Shown: positions 9,138 through 17,119, counted from the stretch's first letter. The stretch: DNA of 64,000 nt from Meiothermus sp. (GCF_026004115.1 NZ_BPIM01000001.1:2584501-2648500), one strand, 5' to 3'. Notes: generated from the letters alone by a model not told the origin. Numbers and translations: made by a program.

Positions 9138-10253
9138 TTACTGGCTGCTTTTGCTGATGTAAGCCGATTTCTCGGTCAGTTTCTGGATGAAGTCGCGCTT
9201 TGGCGTCACGCCCAGTCCCGGCCCCTGGGGTACGGGCATCAGGCCGCCTTTGGCCTCGAGGGCTTCTTCGATGATGTCCTCCTGCCAGTAGCGGCTGGCG
9301 CTGCTGGTATCGCCCGGTTTGATGAACATGGGCAGGGTGGCCACGTGAATGTTGGCGGCCCGGCCAATACCGGCTTCCAGCATCCCGCCCATCCAGACCG
9401 GCAGGCCGTAGCTCTGGGTAATGTCGTGGACTTTGCGGCTGGCCAGGATGCCACCTACCCGGCCGGGCTTCAGGTTGATGACCCGTCCGGCCCCAATCTC
9501 TAAGGCCTTGCGGGTGTCCTCCGGCGAGGTGATGGACTCGTCCAGGCAGATAGAAGTGGAAATGGCCGCCTGCAGTTTGGCGTGGTCCAGGATGTCGTCG
9601 AAGGCCAGGGGCTGTTCGATGTAGTCGAGGCCGGCAGCGTCCAGGGCCTTGAAGGTGGAGATGTGGTTGAGGCTGTAGGCCGAATTAGCGTCCACGGTCA
9701 GGTTGGCCTCGGGGTAGGCTTCGCGCACCGCCAGGGCCAGCTTTACGTCCCAACCCGGCTTGATCTTCAGCTTGATGCGCTTGTAGCCATCGGCCAGCCC
9801 CTTGCCTACCTTCTCGAGGGTGGCCTCGAGGCTCGGCTCGATGCCCAGGCTAATGCCCACCGGAATCTGGGTGCGCACGCCCCCCAGCACCTTCCAGAGG
9901 GGCTGGCCCAGGCTCTTGCACCACAGATCCCAGAAGGCCATCTCGAGGGCGGCTTTGGTCATCTTGTTGCCCCGGAAGCCGGCAATCTCGGCCCAGAACT
10001 GCTCGGGGTTGGCGAAGTCCTGGCCCAATACCTTGGGAATGAGCAGCGCTTCCAAAAGCGCCCAGGCCCCCGGAATGGTTTCCTCGCGGTAGTGGGGGGT
10101 GAACTCCATCACGGTCTCGGCGTACCCCTCGAGGCCTTCGCCATACAGGGTCAGGACGATCAGGTGGCGCATGGTCTGTACGCCAAAGGAGGTCTCGAAG
10201 CGGAACTTGAGCGGCAGGGAGACTAAGCGGAGCTCGGCAGCTTCAATTTTCAT
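9138..10253 (-). CDS. menC: o-Succinylbenzoate synthase / N-succinylamino acid racemase (enolase superfamily)
   Basis: Enolase-superfamily enzyme of 371 residues. The catalytic residues are visible: KLK at 161-163, metal ligands D188 (VDAN), E213 (EQP) and D238 (LDES), and the second base K262 (NLKPGRVGG). These match the MenC2/NAAAR subgroup, which either dehydrates SHCHC in menaquinone synthesis or racemises N-succinylamino acids. The adjacent COG3375-like acyltransferase argues for the racemase role; a futalosine-type menaquinone route, if present, would make a classic MenC unnecessary. The symbol follows the family name and does not settle the activity. Confidence 0.85.
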   Translation of the reverse strand: MKIEAAELRLVSLPLKFRFETSFGVQTMRHLIVLTLYGEGLEGYAETVMEFTPHYREETIPGAWALLEALLIPKVLGQDFANPEQFWAEIAGFRGNKMTKAALEMAFWDLWCKSLGQPLWKVLGGVRTQIPVGISLGIEPSLEATLEKVGKGLADGYKRIKLKIKPGWDVKLALAVREAYPEANLTVDANSAYSLNHISTFKALDAAGLDYIEQPLAFDDILDHAKLQAAISTSICLDESITSPEDTRKALEIGAGRVINLKPGRVGGILASRKVHDITQSYGLPVWMGGMLEAGIGRAANIHVATLPMFIKPGDTSSASRYWQEDIIEEALEAKGGLMPVPQGPGLGVTPKRDFIQKLTEKSAYISKSSQ

Positions 10254-10259
10254 GCCCGT

Positions 10260-10288
10260 ATGCTAACGCCAAGACGATAAAACCCCAA
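10260..10288 (-). promoter_or_regulatory. Leaderless promoter of the menC-like gene
   Basis: On the minus strand TTGGGG (10283-10288) and TAGCAT (10260-10265) are 17 nt apart, and the -10 is 6 nt before the ATG at 10253. Confidence 0.6.
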
Positions 10289-10346
10289 CACGCCCTCAAA
10301 TAGAGCAGACATGCTTCACATGGTATCGTGAAATGATGCACAAAAA

Positions 10347-11078
10347 CTACCTCCGGTGCCAGGCCTCAAACACAAAAACCGCACTCTCGGGGGTGAGGGG
10401 CTCTTTGTGGAATCCGCCAAAAAGCCGGTAATCGAAGCTAAAAGCCCGTAGCCAGCGCTCGAGTTCGTAACGGGTGTAGTAGCGCTGGGTCAGGGTATGG
10501 CGCTGTCGCTTGAGGTTTCCTGTGGGCGTAAGGGTGTCTACCAGGTAGTGCGTGAGAAGGGCCTGGGCCGTGGGATGATGCTCCTGGTGGAGAAAGACCT
10601 CCGTTTGACCGTAGCTACCCTCGTGCTGTACAACCCCCTGCGGGCCAATATGGGCCGGGTTGTATACGTCGAAAGCAAAGCGTCCGCCCGCTTCCAGGTG
10701 GGCCCGAACACCTTCCAGCGTGGCATCTTGCTCGTCCAGGGTATAGAGGTGCATCAGGGCGTTGAAGGGGGCGATGATCAGGGGAAACTGCCGTTTGAGC
10801 TTGAGTCGGCGCATGTCGCCGGCCAGCCACTTTACGCCCAGGCCCTGGGTGTGCCTGGCGCCCAACTTGCGCATCTGTTGGGCGGGTTCCAGCGCCCATA
10901 CCTCCACGCCCTGCCGTGCCAGGGCCCTGGTAACCCGCCCGGTTCCGGCGCCGAGTTCCAGCACCGGGCCGCCGTAGTCGCGCGACAGGCGGGTGTAGAA
11001 CTCGAGGTCGTCGGTATAGTGTTGGTATTGCAAGTGGTAGAACGGGGCAAGGGGCGAGTAGTCCACTCGAAAAATCAT
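10347..11078 (-). CDS. Class I SAM-dependent methyltransferase
   Basis: Protein of 243 residues with the SAM-binding glycine motif GPVLELGAGTGRVTRALA near residue 37, the acidic ribose-binding residue in VWALEPAQ, and WLAGDMRRL for adenine contacts. These fit a COG2226/Methyltransf_25-type fold. The substrate is unknown. An in-frame ATG also exists at 11099; 11078 is preferred because the protein starts with MIFRVDYSPLAPFYH, typical of the family, and the longer form adds only seven non-conserved residues. Monocistronic, with IS-derived sequence upstream. Confidence 0.85.
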   Translation of the reverse strand: MIFRVDYSPLAPFYHLQYQHYTDDLEFYTRLSRDYGGPVLELGAGTGRVTRALARQGVEVWALEPAQQMRKLGARHTQGLGVKWLAGDMRRLKLKRQFPLIIAPFNALMHLYTLDEQDATLEGVRAHLEAGGRFAFDVYNPAHIGPQGVVQHEGSYGQTEVFLHQEHHPTAQALLTHYLVDTLTPTGNLKRQRHTLTQRYYTRYELERWLRAFSFDYRLFGGFHKEPLTPESAVFVFEAWHRR

Positions 11079-11224
11079 AACCCTGGACGGGTATGCCACT
11101 GGTGCACGGGTAACTTATTTTTAGCACATTTTGAAACACGTTGATTGCCCAAAATTGCGACGCGCGGCTTATTGAAAGAGACTGGAGTGCATACCGAATT
11201 CCTGGTTGCCAGACTGCTCATGCC

Positions 11225-11295
11225 GGATTCAAAAAGATAGTCACTCAAGCCAAAAAATCTAGAGGCCATCTTTTTGAATCCTAGAGCACGGCTTT
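11225..11295. repeat. Hairpin repeat, copy 1 (inverted partner at 16811-16887)
   Basis: A ~70-bp element whose outer arms, GGATTCAAAAAGAT and ATCTTTTTGAATCC, form a hairpin around a core with an A-run followed by TCTAGAG. The reverse complement of 16811-16887 matches it nearly base for base, including the outside flank CTAGAGCA. It may be a small non-autonomous mobile element or a shared hairpin of an island boundary. Confidence 0.7.
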
Positions 11296-11640
11296 GTGAC
11301 GACTCCCCGTTCTTCAGAACGGGGCTTCTCGGTTCTCACGGGACGGCCCTTGCCGCTCCCGTCCCCGAAGGTTCCGTCCGGGCCCAGAAAAAAACTCGAC
11401 TTCGTATCGGCAGGCGAGCGCAATGCTTCCCGCCCCGCCTTGGCGGGGCGGATGCCACGGGTGTTCGCTTGGAGTTTACCGATCGAACCGCACCGCGCCG
11501 TAGCGCGGCGCATGGAACCCCCTACTCCAAGTTTCAAGGTGCACGGGGAATGCTGTCCCCAGGATATATCAGGATATATTGTTCACCATGCTATGAGCTC
11601 CTACGGAGCACATGGGGGAGTTCTGCTCTGAAGAGGCGGG
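11296..11640 (-). pseudogene. IS200/IS605-type tnpB 3' remnant with right-end hairpin
   Basis: On the minus strand a frame open from at least 11582 to about 11290 encodes a basic tail (LKLGVGGSMRRATARCG, then KAGREALRSP, then RTEKPRSEERGV) of the sort that ends TnpB proteins of Thermaceae and Deinococcus. It is followed by a GC-rich right-end segment with a perfect hairpin CCCCGTTCT/AGAACGGGG at 11305-11324. No RuvC or zinc-finger part and no upstream transposase remain, so this is a decayed end of an element. In an intact element this segment would overlap the guide (omega) RNA scaffold. Confidence 0.5.
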
Positions 11641-11670
11641 GGATTATAGCTCCCCCACACCCCCTCGCTT

Positions 11671-12951
11671 TTATAACATGCTCTGCACAAGTAGATACAG
11701 GTTTAAAGCGATGATGACTGATGCTACCAGCCAGCCCATCAACTTGATGGGCTGGCTGATCACCAAGTCGCCCATGAGCCGGGGGTTGCCGACGAAGATG
11801 AGCAATGGAACCAAGGCAAAGGGAATAGCGAAGGAGAGCACTACCTGCGAAATTACTAACACCCGGGTAGGATCAAAGCCCAGAAGAATCACTGCAAAAG
11901 AAGGCACCAGGGTGACCAGCCGTCGCACCCAGAGGGGGATGCTGAAACCCACAAAGCCCTGCATTACCACCTGACCAGCCAGGGTGCCCACGGTGGTGGA
12001 GGACAGACCCGAGGCCAGCAGAGCAGTAGCAAAGACCCCTGCTGCCAACGGTCCCAGCAAGGGAGAGAGGGTCTGGTAGGCGGTGGTGATATCGGCAACG
12101 TCGGCGCGGCCGGTGTGATGAAAGGTAGCGGCTGCTGACACCAGCATGGCCATGTTGACAAAACCCGCAATGGAGAGGGCCAGTACCACGTCCAAGTTGT
12201 TATAGAACAGCAGTTTGCGCTTTAGGGCGGTGTTGTGGACGGGAACCCGCTGCTGCGAAAGGGCAGAGTGTAGGTAGATCACATGGGGCATGACGGTAGC
12301 GCCCAGAATGCCAACCGCCAGCAGAATGCTTTCGCTGCCTTTGAACTGTGGCACAAAGCCTGCCACAAGCCTGGGGTCGGGGTGGGCAAAAAACAGCTCC
12401 AGTACGTATGCTATAGCGATCACCCCCACCAGCACAGCGATGGCCGCCTCGAGCGGGCGGAAGCCGTAGCGCTGCAATCCTAGCAGGGTAAAGGTAGCCA
12501 GTGCACCAAGCGCAGCCCCCCAGACCAGAGGTAACCCCAGCAGAAGATGGAATCCTAGTGCGGCCCCGATAAACTCGGCTAGGTCGGTGGCAATGGCTGC
12601 GAGTTCGGCCTGGATCCAGTAAAAGATGCGCGCCGAGGGCCGGTATTCTTGCCGAACCACCTCGGGTAGGCTTTTCCCCGTGGCGATGCCCAGCCGGGCC
12701 GAGAGGCTTTGAATGAGCATGGCCATCAGGTTGGATAAGAGCACCACCCACAAAAGCAGGTAGCCAAACTGGGCTCCGGCCTGGATGTTGGTGGCGAAGT
12801 TGCCAGGGTCCATATAAGCCACGCTTGCTACAAAGGCCGGTCCTAAAAAGGGCAGCAGTCGGGCCAGACCGCGTTTACTGGAGTGGCGCTCCAGTACCTG
12901 TAAGGCCTCTTGCTGGGTTTTTTTGTCGCTCAGGGGACCGCGGTTGAGCAT
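11671..12951 (-). CDS. mntH: Nramp-family divalent metal transporter (MntH-like)
   Basis: Proton-coupled Mn(II)/Fe(II) importer of 426 residues in the cytoplasmic membrane. The TM1 signature DPGNFATNIQAG is near residue 58, with the metal-binding Asp and Asn, and the TM6 motif MPHVIYLHSAL carries the metal-ligand Met and the conserved His. About eleven hydrophobic segments follow the family pattern. The ATG at 12951 is preferred because it lies 4 nt after the upstream stop at 12956. It is the last gene of an AI-2E permease/SDH protease/mntH operon, so metal uptake is probably co-controlled with membrane proteolysis. Confidence 0.92.
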   Translation of the reverse strand: MLNRGPLSDKKTQQEALQVLERHSSKRGLARLLPFLGPAFVASVAYMDPGNFATNIQAGAQFGYLLLWVVLLSNLMAMLIQSLSARLGIATGKSLPEVVRQEYRPSARIFYWIQAELAAIATDLAEFIGAALGFHLLLGLPLVWGAALGALATFTLLGLQRYGFRPLEAAIAVLVGVIAIAYVLELFFAHPDPRLVAGFVPQFKGSESILLAVGILGATVMPHVIYLHSALSQQRVPVHNTALKRKLLFYNNLDVVLALSIAGFVNMAMLVSAAATFHHTGRADVADITTAYQTLSPLLGPLAAGVFATALLASGLSSTTVGTLAGQVVMQGFVGFSIPLWVRRLVTLVPSFAVILLGFDPTRVLVISQVVLSFAIPFALVPLLIFVGNPRLMGDLVISQPIKLMGWLVASVIIALNLYLLVQSML

Positions 12952-12955
12952 TTGA

Positions 12956-13789
12956 CTACCTTGGCCTGGGGCCCTCGCGTCTATAGGGTAGCGGCACGTA
13001 CTGCACACTGGGTCGGTTCCCCCTGGGCTGAGGGTAGAGCTCCATCAGGTTGTAGACCTCGGCAGGCATTTCTGTGGAAATAGGCAGACCCATGCTTTTA
13101 GCTTCCTCGGCACTGATGGGATAATCGTGGGTCCAGGTACCCTGGGAAAGTTTATGAGCTAAGGCCTCGGCCTGGGTTTCCTCCAGGTGTTTGTGCAAAA
13201 GGTTTTTGGCAGTAGCCTTGACCTGCAGTAGGGCCTTTCGGGCTTGATCAGCCATGATTAAGGTTTCGTCGTCAATTTTTTCGATGGGCTTTTGCTCCAG
13301 CACCTTCAGGATTGAGACGGCGGGGTATTGACCGAGCTGGGGATCTACCGGGCCGAGTACCGCGTTGGCGTCCAAGACAATTTCGTCGGCAGCCAGAGCG
13401 ATCAGAGTACCCCCCGACATAGCGTAGTGGGGCACAAAGACCGTTACTTTAGCTGGATGGCGCAGGAGGGCCTCGGCGATCTGTTCGGCAGCCAGCACCA
13501 AGCCACCCGGAGTGTGCAATACCAGATCGATGGGTACTTGTGGGTCCGTGAGACGAATGGCCCGCAAGACCTGCTCGGAGTCGTCGATATCAATGTAGCG
13601 CGATAGGGGTAGGCCCAACAGGGCAATGGCTTCTTGTCGGTGAATCAGGGTGATAAGGCGGCTATTGCGGCGGCGCTCGAAGGCCTGGAGGCTTCGGGCT
13701 CGAGCTAGCTCCAACATCTGGCGCTGAAACAAGGGACTCAGGAACGAAAGCAGCAAAAAAAGCCAGAATAGGTTGTTCAGGATTTCCAT
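12956..13789 (-). CDS. SDH-family Clp-fold serine protease (ClpP class, membrane anchored)
   Basis: Protein of 277 residues. One N-terminal membrane helix (LFWLFLLLSFLSPLF) is followed by a ClpP/crotonase fold: DLVLHTPGGLVLAAEQIAEALL, VPHYAMSGGTLIALAADEIVLD with the likely nucleophilic serine in MSGG, and AVLGPVDPQLG. This is the pattern of the PF01972 serine dehydrogenase proteinase group, related to SppA. It probably cleaves membrane or signal peptides; the substrate is unknown. The ATG at 13789 (MEILNN) was preferred over an upstream alternative because it begins at the membrane anchor. Confidence 0.82.
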   Translation of the reverse strand: MEILNNLFWLFLLLSFLSPLFQRQMLELARARSLQAFERRRNSRLITLIHRQEAIALLGLPLSRYIDIDDSEQVLRAIRLTDPQVPIDLVLHTPGGLVLAAEQIAEALLRHPAKVTVFVPHYAMSGGTLIALAADEIVLDANAVLGPVDPQLGQYPAVSILKVLEQKPIEKIDDETLIMADQARKALLQVKATAKNLLHKHLEETQAEALAHKLSQGTWTHDYPISAEEAKSMGLPISTEMPAEVYNLMELYPQPRGNRPSVQYVPLPYRREGPRPR

Positions 13790-13855
13790 GGTTTGTAAGC
13801 CTCCTTTACATTGCAAGGTGTTTTTTGCGGTATGCCGTGTCTTTACCTAACAACT

Positions 13856-14938
13856 TTATCTTGATGCAATCGGTGGCCAAGAGTCCTCGAGCCAGAGCTT
13901 GATGGTAGCGGTTGTCGGTACGGCCACCAGCATCCCCACCACCCCGGCCAGCCGCTCCCCTAACAACAGCGCCAGTAACACTGTGACCGGGTGCAGCGAG
14001 GTGCTCTGCCCCACCAATAGAGGGGCCAGCAGGTGTCCTTCGAGCTGAGCAGCAATCAACAATACCAAGAGAGCTTTTAGCACCATCAGACCCCCCAATG
14101 GAAGGGCGGCAAAAACCACCATTACTGCGCCCAGGGACAGGCCCAGGTAGGGAATGAGTTCCAGCACACCCACCAGCATACCCAGTGGTAAAGCCAGCGG
14201 CACCCCCAACAGGCTCAGGCCAAGCCCTACCAGCGCCCCCAGGCTGACTGCTACAAGCAGTTGTCCACGGAAATAGCCCATCACGGCCCGCTCGAGGTAA
14301 CCCATCTTCCGCTCAGCCCAGGCCCGCCCGGTGGGTGGCAATCGGTAGAACAGGCTTCGGCCCATACGAGGGCCATCGGCCAGCAGATAGATAAACAGCA
14401 CCACAAAGGCCGCTAGCTTGACCGCGCCGCCAAACAGGAGGGTGAGGGCAGGGATAAGCCCGCTCTGGGCGAAATTGCCTAGCCGGGGGATTAGCTCAGC
14501 GGAAAGGCCCCGCAAGAGCTCGCCCAGGCTGCCGTAGGCTTGCTCGAGGGCCCCCACCAACCAAAAGGGTAAGCCCGAGGCTTGCAGCCATCCGGGTAGA
14601 TGATTCCACCAATCGGCCAGATGGCCGGCAGTGCCAGGCAGCGTGGCGGCGTACTGGGCGAGTTGCTCGGCTACACGCACCAGCTCTACGCCCAACAGAC
14701 CAAGCCCTAGCCCCAAAAGTAGCAGAACCATTCCCAGGGCAAGGCTGCGGGGCAGCCGAAGGCGCTCCAGCCGATCTACCAGCGGGCGCACCAGGGCCGC
14801 CAGCAACAAAGCCCCCAGAAGAATCCCCCACAGATCCGCGGTGAGATACAGGAAACGGGCTACCAGGAGGAGCAGCAAGAGGCCAACCAGCCCCCGCACA
14901 TAAGGGCTTCCCCACAAGATCACAAGACCCTCGAACAC
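13856..14938 (-). CDS. AI-2E family transporter (PerM/YdiK-like)
   Basis: Membrane protein of 360 residues with about eight hydrophobic segments. The conserved C-terminal PF01594 core is recognisable: GYFRGQLLVAVSLGALVGLGLSLLGVPLALPLGMLVGVLELIPYLG and later LVGQSTSLHPVTVLLALLLGERLAG. Family members export AI-2 or act as Na+/H+ or small-molecule exporters; the substrate here is unknown. The GTG start at 14938 is 5 nt downstream of a -10 box that follows a tandem GTAAA operator, so the gene heads an operon with the protease and mntH. Confidence 0.85.
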   Translation of the reverse strand: MFEGLVILWGSPYVRGLVGLLLLLLVARFLYLTADLWGILLGALLLAALVRPLVDRLERLRLPRSLALGMVLLLLGLGLGLLGVELVRVAEQLAQYAATLPGTAGHLADWWNHLPGWLQASGLPFWLVGALEQAYGSLGELLRGLSAELIPRLGNFAQSGLIPALTLLFGGAVKLAAFVVLFIYLLADGPRMGRSLFYRLPPTGRAWAERKMGYLERAVMGYFRGQLLVAVSLGALVGLGLSLLGVPLALPLGMLVGVLELIPYLGLSLGAVMVVFAALPLGGLMVLKALLVLLIAAQLEGHLLAPLLVGQSTSLHPVTVLLALLLGERLAGVVGMLVAVPTTATIKLWLEDSWPPIASR

Positions 14939-14943
14939 GCCTC

Positions 14944-14975
14944 AAGTTAAGGATAGTGGGTAAAGGTTGGGTAAA
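14944..14975 (-). promoter_or_regulatory. CpxR-like tandem operator and -10 before the AI-2E/protease/mntH operon
   Basis: On the minus strand, TTTAC (14971-14975), N6, TTTAC (14960-14964), N10, then TAACTT (14944-14949) ending 5 nt before the GTG. The halves are 11 bp apart, as for OmpR-family dimers, and occupy the place of a -35. The same design is seen at 27121, 32804 and 44262. Confidence 0.65.
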
Positions 14976-15066
14976 GATGGAGGTCTGGCATTGCAAAAGC
15001 CTGGGGATCATCCAGCGGGAGGGCAGGAGCCAGGTTGAGGAATTTCCCGGCTAATCCTCGGGAGAG

Positions 15067-15100
15067 CCCTTGACTCTTCCCCAGGGGCAGGCCCCATACT
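15067..15100 (+). promoter_or_regulatory. Promoter/operator of the MerR-family gene
   Basis: TTGACT begins near 15070 and a CATACT-like -10 lies about 20 nt further, the long spacer typical of MerR-controlled promoters. A CCCC/GGGG-rich dyad fills the spacer. The GTG start at 15107 lies only a few bases downstream, so the mRNA is nearly leaderless. Confidence 0.5.
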
Positions 15101-15106
15101 AACCCC

Positions 15107-15943
15107 GTGAACGAGCCCGCCAGCAAAACCCCCATCCACCACCTGACCATCGGGGAGTTCTCCCGGCGCTCGCGGCTCTCCTTCAAGGCGCTGCGGCTAT
15201 ACGACGCGATAGGGTTGCTCCCCCCGGCCTACGTGGATGGTGAGTCGGGCTACCGCTACTACCGCGAAGACCAGCTCGAGCGGGCCAAGCTGATCGGGCT
15301 CTTGCGACAGCTCGAGATGCCGCTCGACCGCATTGCCGCGGTGCTCGAGCTGAGCGGGGCGGAGGCCGTGCGCGCGGTAGGGCAGTACTGGGAAGAGGTT
15401 GAAGGGGAACTGAAAACCAAGCGGGCGCTCGTTCGCTACCTCGAGGGCTACCTCAGCGGCAAAGGAGAAACCATGTACGAGATACAAACCCGAGAAGTGC
15501 CCCAACAGAAGGTCGCGACGATCCAGAGGAGCGTAAATATCAAAGACCTTAGCCTTTTCATTGAGGAGGCGTTCAACGAACTCTACAGCCACATCACTGC
15601 CTCCGGCCTCGAGATGAAAGGGTTCCCTCTGGTGATCTACCATGGCGAGGTCAACGAAGACTCCGATGGGCCGGTGGAGGTGTGCGTGCCCTTCGAGGGT
15701 AACTTGGAGCCCGCCGGGCGAATCCGGGTGCGGCTCGAGCCCGCCCACCGCGAGGCCTTCACCCGTATCAGCAAGGCCCAGGTCAAGTTCCCCGTCATCC
15801 TGGGGGCTTACGACGCGGTGGCGAATTGGCTGAAGGATCAGGGCAAGCCTATGAGCGACTCCGCCCGAGAGGTCTATTTCGCCCGTTGGGATACCCTTGG
15901 CCCCGACGACCCGGCCTGCGACGTCGCCTTCCCCTATGTATGA
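15107..15943 (+). CDS. MerR-family regulator with GyrI-like effector domain (BmrR type)
   Basis: DNA-binding regulator of 278 residues. The winged helix is seen in IGEFSRRSRLSFKALRLYDAIGLLPPAYVD and SGYRYYREDQLERAKLIGLLR, followed by a coiled-coil dimerisation segment (VEGELKTKRALVRYLEGYL). The C-terminal half, from about residue 120, is an AraC_E_bind/GyrI-like ligand domain ending in the family motif AREVYFARWD. Such proteins sense bulky cationic or drug-like ligands and untwist a long-spacer promoter. The start is GTG. It is divergent from the AI-2E transporter, a plausible but unproven target; autoregulation is likely. Confidence 0.87.
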   Translation: MNEPASKTPIHHLTIGEFSRRSRLSFKALRLYDAIGLLPPAYVDGESGYRYYREDQLERAKLIGLLRQLEMPLDRIAAVLELSGAEAVRAVGQYWEEVEGELKTKRALVRYLEGYLSGKGETMYEIQTREVPQQKVATIQRSVNIKDLSLFIEEAFNELYSHITASGLEMKGFPLVIYHGEVNEDSDGPVEVCVPFEGNLEPAGRIRVRLEPAHREAFTRISKAQVKFPVILGAYDAVANWLKDQGKPMSDSAREVYFARWDTLGPDDPACDVAFPYV

Positions 15944-15953
15944 GGAGCGTAGC

Positions 15954-16604
15954 GTGAACCAAGCTATCCTCGAGTTCTGCACCGCCCACAGCCCCTTCAG
16001 CGATCCTGCCAAGTACGCTGATCTCCTAGAGATTCTGCCGGAAGACATCCCCGGTCTGTGCCAAGCCGTGTGGGGCCCAGGTCATCGGCTCGCTCGAGCT
16101 GTTCAACTTCGCCGAGGGCTATAGCATGAACTTCGACCTGGCCCCGCTGGCAACCCAGATCAGCAACAACAACCCCGCCGAATACGTGCTCAGCCGGAGC
16201 CTACAGATCGACCCCTTTGCCGCGATCAAGAGCCTGGTCAGTTTCCTGCTGGGCTCGGGGGCGGGGAACAGCCTGGGGCTTGACCCCATCCGCCTCAACC
16301 TGGCTTCGGTACAGTCGCCGCTGATCCAGTCGGTCACGGCGGATTCGAGCATCTCTGGCACGACCGTAGCGGTCCGGCTCGACCCAAATTTGGCCTGCTC
16401 TACAATGTGCAGAAGGTTCAGCTCATCCGCAGGGAGACCAACGGTACGCTGACCTTGGTCCAGGAGAGGACCCCCAGCAGCAGCGGCCAGACCACCTTTA
16501 ACTTTAGCCTTCTAACGGGTACGAGCCTGGCCAACCTGTACGTTACAGTGGTGCCTGTGGTGCTCTCTGAAATCCCGCTGGGAACCGCCAAGGTGCAATA
16601 AGAT
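15954..16604 (+). pseudogene. Decayed chimaeric gene: transglutaminase-like N-terminus joined to a secreted-protein fragment
   Basis: From the GTG at 15954 about 45 codons read like the start of a transglutaminase-related protein (LEFCTAHSPFSDPAKYADLLEILPEDIPGL), then the similarity stops. From about 16078 another frame reads QVIGSLELFNFAEGYSMNFDLAP and continues to 16385, where an AAATTT run breaks it. One extra A would give DPKFGLLYNVQKVQLIRRE and continue to the stop at 16601. This looks like a deletion junction plus a frameshift. The second part is not recognised; it is Asn/Ser/Leu rich with beta-type repeats, as in surface proteins. No function is expected. Confidence 0.6.
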
Positions 16605-16622
16605 GTAGAGCGGCCTCCCGCG

Positions 16623-16652
16623 AATACCCGCTATAGCGCTGTAGCGGGTATT
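16623..16652. terminator. Hairpin terminator after the decayed gene
   Basis: AATACCCGCTA (16623-16633) pairs with TAGCGGGTATT (16642-16652) over 11 bp with an 8-nt loop; short T/A tracts lie on both sides. Confidence 0.7.
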
Positions 16653-16731
16653 TCATGCCAACTTTACGGTAAGCCATGCCTACCCGTCCGTTGCCCTTGG
16701 AGCTGCACCTAACGATTGATACCAGATTCGA

Positions 16732-16778
16732 TTAGTTCGTCCCTGTTTGGTGACGAACTAACCCGACTGAAGTTATCC
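16732..16778 (+). repeat. Hairpin plus conserved tail (copy A; copy B at 42888-42939)
   Basis: A perfect 10-bp stem TTAGTTCGTC/GACGAACTAA is followed a few bases later by GACTGAAGTTATCCGCGTA. At 42888 a different stem, ATCGAGCCGGTTC/GAACCAGCTCGAT, is followed by GATTGAAGTTATCCACGCA. The tail is conserved while the stem is not, which suggests a small repeat family or a processed RNA end. Confidence 0.45.
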
Positions 16779-16810
16779 GCGTAGCGGAGGGCGATACCGC
16801 CCCTTAGAAA

Positions 16811-16887
16811 GCTTTGCTCTAGGATTCAAAAAAATAGTCTCTAGATTTTTTTTTGGTTTGAATAACTATCTTTTTGAATCCGGTATG
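16811..16887. repeat. Hairpin repeat, copy 2 (inverted partner at 11225-11295)
   Basis: The element reads GCTCTAGGATTCAAA at its left and TTTTTGAATCCGG at its right, with a T-run core. Its reverse complement matches copy 1 almost completely. The two copies face each other across 5.6 kb. Confidence 0.7.
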
Positions 16888-17046
16888 ACTGTAATTGGCC
16901 AATACAACTGATACTCTTTTGAGGAACCGACCCCCCTTGCATGCCAGAAACTTCAATAAGAAAACATCCATTTAACCGTGGCTCTCTTCATGAAAGCGGC
17001 CGCTGCCGCTTCGGCTTCATCGGAACCTTCACCGCTTTCTCAAGCG

Positions 17047-17080
17047 CTGCAACCTTCCTGCAAGGTAAGTGGACTACTTT
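17047..17080 (+). promoter_or_regulatory. Tandem-repeat operator and -10 before the PepSY gene
   Basis: CTGCAACC (17047-17054) and CTGCAAGG (17058-17065) are direct repeats with an 11-bp period. TACTTT (17075-17080) starts 17 nt after the second repeat begins. The same geometry occurs at 17693-17726. An OmpR-family activator replacing the -35 would fit; the halves also give a dyad ACCTT-N5-AAGGT. Confidence 0.6.
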
Positions 17081-17119
17081 GGTCTCGTCCAGGCCAAGGC
17101 CTGGCAAGGAGGAACAAAG

